This document shows positions 7,397-11,157 of a stretch of 11,157 nucleotides of DNA, piece after piece (position 1 is the first letter of the stretch; each line of letters opens with the position of its first letter). The notes beneath the pieces are model-generated. The model had not been told where the DNA came from. It saw nothing but the letters and a program-made list of their open reading frames with translations, and ran no database searches. The translations under genes were made by a program, and so were the position numbers. Source of the stretch: Oscillospiraceae bacterium (lineage in GTDB: Bacteria; Bacillota; Clostridia; Oscillospirales; Ruminococcaceae). The DNA is taken from positions 1 to 11,157 of the forward strand of contig JAFQND010000226.1 in the NCBI GenBank assembly GCA_017396055.1. The letters run 5' to 3'.

Positions 7397-8089
7397 TCAG
7401 AGCTTTACCTTTGCCCTCTTCAGCGCGTGGATGACCATGGGCAGCAGGATCATCAGAATGATCACCTCAAAGGGTACCTTGACCACGTTGGTGATGAGTC
7501 TGGCCGGCAGGATGACGGTAAAGGCTTTTCCGTAGAGCATTGCACTCCACAGAGTACCGAGACCGGCATTGACGCCGAGATTGATGATCAGCTTTGCCAG
7601 GATGCAGCGCAGGAAACCGACCTTTGCCTTATACAGGAAAATGCCGTAGATCACGCCGCCCAGAATGGCGTTTAGGGTATAACCGAAGAAAAAGACACCA
7701 TCGGGCTTGAGCAGATATTTGATGATATCGCCAAGACCTGCGGCAATGCCGCCTGCAACAGGGCCGTAAAGCATACCCAGAAGCGCAGTGATCAGATAGC
7801 CCGGGCCGATCTTGAGTGTCGGCATGATGTAGAACGAAGTAGTGTAGTTAAGGGCTACGGCTACCGCCAGCAGCATTGAGATGCCGCACAGTGAACGGAT
7901 GTTGTACAGTTCCGTCGCGGAGCGTTTAAGGTTCTGCGGCAGCTCACCGAAGGAATGACCCAAATCCACAGCAGAAGCGATGGTCTTTCCCGGCAGCTCA
8001 CGGAAGAACTTTACAGTCTTTCCGGGCAGTTCGCGGAAAAACCCCCTCATTTTGCCGGGCAAATCGGAGAAGAATGCTTTGACAGACAT
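7397..8089 (-). CDS. folT: Folate-family ECF transporter S component
   Basis: The product has 230 residues. After an N-terminal extension of about 60 residues come six hydrophobic segments with the features of folate-specific ECF substrate-binding components: LNYTTSFYIMPTLKIGPGYL, LLGMLYGPVAGGIAAGLGDIIKYLLKP and FFFGYTLNAILGGVIYG. The S component binds folate outside the cell and works with the shared energising module EcfAA'T, which is not in this window. The substrate call is reinforced by the THF riboswitch directly upstream. The start at 8089 is fixed by GGAAGGAGG 7 bases before it; upstream in-frame codons lie inside the riboswitch. The extension carries three 11-residue repeats, unusual for this family. 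Confidence 0.9.
   Translation of the reverse strand: MSVKAFFSDLPGKMRGFFRELPGKTVKFFRELPGKTIASAVDLGHSFGELPQNLKRSATELYNIRSLCGISMLLAVAVALNYTTSFYIMPTLKIGPGYLITALLGMLYGPVAGGIAAGLGDIIKYLLKPDGVFFFGYTLNAILGGVIYGIFLYKAKVGFLRCILAKLIINLGVNAGLGTLWSAMLYGKAFTVILPARLITNVVKVPFEVIILMILLPMVIHALKRAKVKL
7976..8074 (-). repeat. Three tandem 33-bp in-frame repeats in the folT 5' coding region
   Basis: Residues 6-16, 17-27 and 28-38 of the FolT protein read FFSDLPGKMRG, FFRELPGKTVK and FFRELPGKTIA, with a decayed fourth copy near 47-52 (FGELPQ). The unit is exactly 11 residues. The copies differ mainly at wobble bases, so the repeat appears kept at protein level. Each unit has an aromatic pair followed by charged and Pro-Gly-Lys residues, which suggests an amphipathic membrane-surface segment on the cytoplasmic side. 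Confidence 0.85.
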
Positions 8090-8140
8090 AGCAGTACCTC
8101 CTTCCAAAATTTGCTGTAGAAATTCAGGAGGTACAGCTCC
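8090..8140 (-). promoter_or_regulatory. Riboswitch expression platform: Shine-Dalgarno-masking helix
   Basis: On the minus strand the segment ending at 8126 (8138 to 8126, AGCTGTACCTCCT) is complementary to 8102-8090 (AGGAGGTACTGCT) at 12 of 13 positions, with one T-T mismatch. This would bury the folT ribosome binding site right up to the base before the ATG. Competing helices are also visible. GGAG (8140-8137) can pair with CTCC (8130-8127) around a 6-base loop, and GCTGTA (8137-8132) with TACAGC (8118-8113). No T-run follows the aptamer, so control looks translational. The switching logic is inferred. Confidence 0.7.
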
Positions 8141-8148
8141 ATAAATTT

Positions 8149-8253
8149 TAACAGCGGGATGCGGGAACCAGACCGCAAACGATCGCTCGTTTTTCGTTCC
8201 GACGGCAACTCCCCGTCCATCGGACACTTAACGCCTGTTTCCCTACTCTGCTA
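8149..8253 (-). ncRNA. Tetrahydrofolate (THF) riboswitch aptamer
   Basis: On the minus strand the RNA contains the conserved elements of the THF riboswitch in order: GCAGAGTAG (8251-8243), the invariant core GCGTTAAGTGT (8234-8224), a GGGGAGTTGCC hairpin segment, an ACGA segment, GCGGT, and the 3' GCATCCCGC (8162-8154). P1 closes as TAGCAG (8253-8248) with CTGTTA (8154-8149), 6 bp including one G-T pair. It begins a few bases after the predicted transcription start and lies in front of a folate transporter gene, the class of gene this riboswitch is known to control in Firmicutes. Confidence 0.93.
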
Positions 8254-8262
8254 TACAAGGCA

Positions 8263-8291
8263 ATTATACGCTTTTATGCGGCAGGATTCAA
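8263..8291 (-). promoter_or_regulatory. Promoter of the THF riboswitch-folT-kinase operon
   Basis: On the minus strand, TTGAAT (complement of 8286-8291) and TATAAT (complement of 8263-8268) are 17 bases apart. The predicted start near 8256 is just before the riboswitch P1 helix. The bases between this promoter and the terminator at 8375 are AT-rich and hold no gene that I can support. Confidence 0.85.
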
Positions 8292-8374
8292 GATACTTTA
8301 TAAAAATCGGTGTTTTGGCTGATTAGTAGGCAGAAGGAAGTTAATTTTTCGTATGTATTATAAGGATGAGGAAA

Positions 8375-8411
8375 CATAAAAAATAACTCCCGCCATTTAT
8401 CCGGCGGGAGT
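8375..8411 (-). terminator. Rho-independent terminator of the arg operon transcript
   Basis: ACTCCCGCC (8386-8394) and GGCGGGAGT (8403-8411) form a perfect 9-bp stem with an 8-base loop. Read on the minus strand it is followed by TTATTTTTT; the + strand side has no T-run. It therefore ends minus-strand transcription from argF, leaving a 3' untranslated region of about 240 bases. Confidence 0.85.
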
Positions 8412-8415
8412 ATAG

Positions 8416-8481
8416 AGCAGAAGATGTTGAGACTCCGTCTCAAACTCTGCTTAAGGCACTTTTTGAAAAAACTGCCTTAAG
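8416..8481. repeat. Two adjacent perfect inverted repeats in the argF 3' region
   Basis: First repeat: TTGAGAC (8427-8433), loop TCC, GTCTCAA (8437-8443), inside an outer helix AGCAGA (8416-8421) / TCTGCT (8446-8451). Second repeat: CTTAAGGCA (8450-8458) with TGCCTTAAG (8473-8481), extended inward by a T-run/A-run so that the whole arm is about 14 bp with one C-C mismatch. In addition AACTCTG (8443-8449) can pair with CAGAGTT (8504-8510). No coding frame explains them. Confidence 0.85.
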
Positions 8482-8544
8482 AATCCTCAAAAACTTTTGG
8501 TTTCAGAGTTAGATGAGTGTTCACGTCAAACGAAGGCATCACGC

Positions 8545-8614
8545 GCAAGAATGGCGTCCATCCAAACTCCGAAGGAGTTTATGGCAAAGCCGGCAGGCTT
8601 TGAGCAATTCTTGC
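8545..8614. repeat. Two-armed junction of nested inverted repeats in the argF 3' region
   Basis: An outer helix GCAAGAAT (8545-8552) / ATTCTTGC (8607-8614) encloses two perfect hairpins. The first is AAACTCC-GAA-GGAGTTT (8564-8580), lengthened by CCAT (8558-8561) / ATGG (8581-8584) with a CC bulge. The second is CAAAGCC-GGCA-GGCTTTG (8585-8602). Together they form a compact 70-base branched fold. The size is near a tRNA, but no tRNA hallmarks are present. Confidence 0.8.
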
Positions 8615-8615
8615 A

Positions 8616-8640
8616 GTCAAGCTCATTCCATGAGCTTGAC
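8616..8640. repeat. 11-bp perfect inverted repeat spanning the argF stop codon
   Basis: GTCAAGCTCAT (8616-8626), loop TCC, ATGAGCTTGAC (8630-8640). The right arm and loop cover the last five argF sense codons (Val-Lys-Leu-Met-Glu), and the stop codon at 8625-8623 falls in the left arm. It lies directly beside the branched repeat at 8545-8614 and shares the TCC triloop with the hairpin at 8427-8443. Confidence 0.85.
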
Positions 8641-9531
8641 GAGGACCGCCTTCTGCGCGTGCAGTCTGTTTTCAGCCTCATCAAAGATCTCATCGGCATG
8701 AGCCTCAAAGACCTTTTCGGTGATCTCCTCTTCGCGGTGAGCGGGCAGGCAATGCAGCACCATTGCCTTTTCGTTGGCAGCAGCCATGACAGCGTCGTTG
8801 ACCTGGAAACCTTCGAAAGCCTTGCGGCGTACATCGGCCTCGCCTTCCTGACCCATAGAAGCCCAGACATCGGTAGCGATGACATCTGCACCGGCAGCCA
8901 TAGCCAGCACGTCATCGGACATTTCGAACATATCGCCGTAGCTTTCGGCGAATTTCAGTACGTCGGGATGGGGCTCATAACCCTTGGGGCAGGCGATGGA
9001 AACTTTCATGCCGACAGTCAGTGCGCCGACGATGTGAGAGTTTGCCATGTTGTTGCCGTCGCCGATATAGCAGAACTTCAATCCGTCAAAGCTGCCTTTG
9101 TACTCACGGATGGTCATCAGGTCAGCCAGGATCTGACAGGGATGGCAGTAGTCGGTCAGACCGTTGATGATCGGGATGGAGCCGTACTCGGCCAGATCCT
9201 CGACCTCTTTCTGAGCGTAGGTACGGATCATGATGCCGTCCAGATAACGGGACAGAACACGGGCTGTATCCTGAATGGGCTCGCCGCGGCCGATCTGCAG
9301 GTCACGGGAGGAAAGGAACTGTGCGCTGCCGCCCAGCTGATACATACCGGTCTCGAAAGAAACGCGGGTACGGGTGGAGGACTTCTGGAAGATCATACCC
9401 AGAGTCTTGCCGGCAAGACGGTGATGAACGATACCGTGTTTCTGTTCGTATTTGAGCTGATCGGCAAGGTTGAGCAGTTCGATGATATCGGCCTTGGAAA
9501 GGTCGGCGATTTTCAGAAGATGTTTGGTCAT
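8623..9531 (-). CDS. argF: Ornithine carbamoyltransferase
   Basis: The product has 302 residues, full length for the family. It transfers the carbamoyl group of carbamoyl phosphate to ornithine to give citrulline in the cytoplasm, the sixth step of arginine synthesis. The carbamoyl phosphate loop SSTRTR is at 51-56, HPCQ at 130-133, DVWASMGQE in the ornithine loop and HCLPAHR at 260-266, all intact. AAAGGA lies 8 bases before the ATG at 9531. It follows argD by 15 bases and is the last gene of the arg transcript. The catabolic form ArcB is less likely because of the biosynthetic neighbours. The C-terminus is normal, but its last codons form one arm of an inverted repeat. Confidence 0.95.
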   Translation of the reverse strand: MTKHLLKIADLSKADIIELLNLADQLKYEQKHGIVHHRLAGKTLGMIFQKSSTRTRVSFETGMYQLGGSAQFLSSRDLQIGRGEPIQDTARVLSRYLDGIMIRTYAQKEVEDLAEYGSIPIINGLTDYCHPCQILADLMTIREYKGSFDGLKFCYIGDGNNMANSHIVGALTVGMKVSIACPKGYEPHPDVLKFAESYGDMFEMSDDVLAMAAGADVIATDVWASMGQEGEADVRRKAFEGFQVNDAVMAAANEKAMVLHCLPAHREEEITEKVFEAHADEIFDEAENRLHAQKAVLVKLME

Positions 9532-9546
9532 GAGGATTATCCTTTC

Positions 9547-10725
9547 TTACGGTTGATTGAGCACATCCCAGAGGATCCGGATGCCTTCGGAGAGTTCTTT
9601 ATCACTGATCGTCAGCGGGGGCAGCAGACGGACCTTCTCTTTGGCGGTCAGCACGAGCAGACCCTTTGCCAGACAGGCTTTGACCACATCGGCGCTCTTT
9701 TTGGTTCTGAGCTTGATGCCGATCATCAGACCGAGACCGGTAATGTCCTCCACCTCGGGACAGAGGGAAAGGCACGCGCGGATCTTTTCGCCCTTCATGA
9801 TGACTTCCTTGAGGAATTTGTCATTGGCGACCTTTTTCAGCACGACATTTGCGCCGGCGCAGACGATGGGGTTCATACCAAAGGTCGTGCCGTGGGAGGA
9901 AGCACCCATGACGTCCTTCAGCTTGTCGGTGACCATGAAGGCACCGATGGGAAGACCGCCGCCCAGACCTTTTGCGAGGGTGGTGATATCGGGAAGGATA
10001 TCAAAATGCTGGGAGGCCAGCAGCTTGCCGGTACGGCCGATACCGGTCTGTACCTCGTCGGCAATAAGCAGGATATCCTTTTCTTTGCACCATTCGGCAA
10101 GACGCTTGACAAAGGTCTCTTCCAGCGGGATAACGCCGCCTTCGCCCTGTACAAACTCGACCATGACAGCACAGAGAGAACCGTCATCAGCAGCTTTGAC
10201 CGCGGCCATATCGCCTGCGGGGGCATGCTTGAAGCCTTCGGTGAAGGGGAAGAAATAGTTGTGGAAGACATCCTGACCGGTGGCGGCAAGGGTGGTAACA
10301 GTACGGCCGTGGAAGGAGTTGACCAGCGTCAGAATGGTTGCTCTGCCGGGTCCGTATTTGTCAAAACTGTATTTACGCGCGGTCTTGATAGCGCCTTCGT
10401 TGGCCTCAGCACCGGAGTTTCCGAATAAAACACGACTGTAGCCGGTCTTTTTACAGAGGGTGTCGGCCACCTCCAGACCGGGAGTGGTATAAAAAAGATT
10501 GGAGATATGAGCGAGTTTGCCGGCCTGCTCCGAAACAGCCTTGACCCAGTCCGGGTCGGCAAAACCGAGGGAGTTGACACCGATACCACTGGTGAAGTCG
10601 ATGTACTTTTTGCCGTTCACGTCCACACAGGTGGCGCCTTTGCCGGAAACGATGCAGGCGTCATACCGGCCGTAGGTATTCATCACATGCTCGTGATCGA
10701 GCTGTTTGATCTGTTCAAATTTCAT
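9547..10725 (-). CDS. argD: Acetylornithine aminotransferase (PLP-dependent, class III)
   Basis: The product has 392 residues. It makes N-acetylornithine from N-acetylglutamate semialdehyde with glutamate as amino donor. Class III features are in order: FTSGIGVNSLGF, the PLP-phosphate site SGAEANE (104-110), NSFHGRT (136-142), DEVQTGIGRTG (223-233) with PLP-ring Asp223, and the PLP lysine in TTLAKGLGGG (Lys252). I chose the start at 10725 (MKFEQIKQ), which has AAGGA 6 bases upstream. A longer form with 13 more residues would run into argB. It lies 16 bases behind argB and 15 before argF. Some class III relatives act on succinylornithine or GABA, but the argB/argF context settles the role. Confidence 0.93.
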   Translation of the reverse strand: MKFEQIKQLDHEHVMNTYGRYDACIVSGKGATCVDVNGKKYIDFTSGIGVNSLGFADPDWVKAVSEQAGKLAHISNLFYTTPGLEVADTLCKKTGYSRVLFGNSGAEANEGAIKTARKYSFDKYGPGRATILTLVNSFHGRTVTTLAATGQDVFHNYFFPFTEGFKHAPAGDMAAVKAADDGSLCAVMVEFVQGEGGVIPLEETFVKRLAEWCKEKDILLIADEVQTGIGRTGKLLASQHFDILPDITTLAKGLGGGLPIGAFMVTDKLKDVMGASSHGTTFGMNPIVCAGANVVLKKVANDKFLKEVIMKGEKIRACLSLCPEVEDITGLGLMIGIKLRTKKSADVVKACLAKGLLVLTAKEKVRLLPPLTISDKELSEGIRILWDVLNQP

Positions 10726-10741
10726 GGGGAGTCCTTCTTTC

Positions 10742-11041
10742 TCAGTGGAACAGGGTGCCGACACCCTCGTTGGAGAGGATCTCGATCAGGATCGAGTGGG
10801 CAACACGGCCGTCGATGATGCAGGTCTTGGCGACACCGCGGCGGACAGCCTCCACACAGCAGTCGATCTTGGGGATCATGCCGCCGGAGATGATACCCTG
10901 CATTTTCAGCGAGGGAACTTCGCTGACATTGACCTCGGGGATCAGGGTGGATTCGTCGTTCTTGTCGGCAAGCAGACCCTTGATGTCGGTCATGAGGATC
11001 AGGTTTTCGGCACCGAGAGCTGCTGCGATGCGGGCTGCGGC
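10742..11041 (-). CDS. argB: Acetylglutamate kinase, C-terminal part only (5' end cut off)
   Basis: The last 100 residues of N-acetylglutamate kinase, which phosphorylates N-acetylglutamate in the second step of arginine synthesis. AAARIAAALGAENLILMTDIKGLL, GGMIPKIDCCVEAVRRGV and IIDGRVAHSILIEILSNEGVGTLF are family hallmarks of the ATP-binding half. Going upstream, the frame should continue into the INADT segment. Instead it runs into TCC and then an in-frame TAA at 11047-11045, and the sequence beyond bears no relation to ArgB. The gene is therefore broken here, either by a real rearrangement or by an assembly join. No promoter for the operon is visible in the window. Confidence 0.9.
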   Translation of the reverse strand, partial: AAARIAAALGAENLILMTDIKGLLADKNDESTLIPEVNVSEVPSLKMQGIISGGMIPKIDCCVEAVRRGVAKTCIIDGRVAHSILIEILSNEGVGTLFH

Positions 11042-11042
11042 G

Positions 11043-11157
11043 GATTACGAGCAAAAGTACGGCGACATCCCCCTGGATATGTGGCAGGAAAGGCAGGATG
11101 CCTTCCAGCACGACATGGATGTGTGGAATACCAAGGTAGCGCAGATCAAGGCCGCAA
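11043..11157 (+). CDS. Foreign open frame fused to the argB break (partial, unidentified)
   Basis: From 11043 the + strand is open to the window end, reading DYEQKYGDIPLDMWQERQ and then a Trp-, Gln- and Asp-containing stretch ending VAQIKAA, 38 residues. The composition looks like a real hydrophilic, helical protein rather than antisense of argB. It might belong to a phage structural protein, but that is only an impression. The frame continues upstream across the junction into reversed argB, where an ATG occurs at 11028, but no Shine-Dalgarno site supports it. Its true start is probably not present. Confidence 0.4.

Noticed and set aside
8292..8385. A small gene in the AT-rich gap, with ATG preceded by AAGG near 8361.
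   Set aside because: The frame ends after six codons, and the stretch forms the T-run of the arg terminator and spacer before the folT promoter.
8545..8614. A possible tRNA or tRNA-like gene because of the 70-base branched fold.
   Set aside because: It has only two inner arms, with no T-loop sequence, no anticodon arm of the right size and no discriminator/CCA context. It is recorded as a repeat structure instead.
8412..8640. A CRISPR array or phage attachment site.
   Set aside because: The repeats are inverted and differ from each other, with no regular spacers, no cas genes and no integrase or tRNA nearby.
8497..10428. A very long open frame (643 codons) on the + strand.
   Set aside because: It is antisense to argF and argD, whose motifs are unmistakable. 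The openness follows from the codon bias of those genes, and there is no Shine-Dalgarno site or family resemblance.

Overview
The window reads as a piece of a Gram-positive Clostridia genome, probably a gut Oscillospirales/Ruminococcaceae-type bacterium. The supports are purine-rich Shine-Dalgarno sites (AAGGAGG, GGAGG) before almost every gene, a tetrahydrofolate (THF) riboswitch, an ECF-type folate transporter component, an Fe-S-fused aldo/keto reductase and short-spaced operons with strong intrinsic terminators. The taxonomic call is inference. No rRNA, tRNA, CRISPR array or recognisable transposase gene is present.

Layout. (1) At 2-148 is the 3' end of an unidentified gene, closed by a terminator. 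(2) At 197-2784 (+), a promoter drives a two-gene unit: an MFS-like transporter and a cytoplasmic six-hairpin (alpha/alpha barrel) glycosidase-like protein, 3 nt apart. It ends in a bidirectional terminator. (3) At 2836-5508 (-) is a tightly coupled three-gene operon: nucleoside-hydrolase-like protein, minimal nucleotidyltransferase and CE15-like esterase. The first two genes are 1 nt apart and the last two share an ATGA overlap. (4) At 5653-6813 (+), divergent from that operon, is an aldo/keto reductase fused to a two-cluster ferredoxin domain, with its own promoter and a bidirectional terminator. (5) At 6862-8291 (-) is a folate regulon: promoter, THF riboswitch, a leader able to mask the Shine-Dalgarno site, folT-type ECF S component, and a shikimate-kinase-like gene. 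(6) At 8375-8640 lies a stretch packed with perfect inverted repeats, ending in the terminator of (7), the arginine genes argB-argD-argF at 8623-11041 (-). (8) At about 11042 argB is cut off and replaced by about 115 bases of unrelated sequence that is open on the + strand.

How the genes work together. Sections 2 and 3 look like intracellular use of imported oligosaccharides, esterified sugars and nucleosides, though no substrate is proven. Section 5 couples folate uptake to a kinase related to the chorismate pathway under folate control. Section 7 is the acetylated branch of arginine synthesis: N-acetylglutamate kinase, acetylornithine aminotransferase and ornithine carbamoyltransferase.

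The points most worth following are the folate-riboswitch operon with an atypical shikimate-kinase paralogue and a repeat-bearing FolT, the inverted-repeat array behind argF, the odd three-gene operon, the aldo/keto reductase lacking its usual catalytic residues, and the abrupt break in argB.
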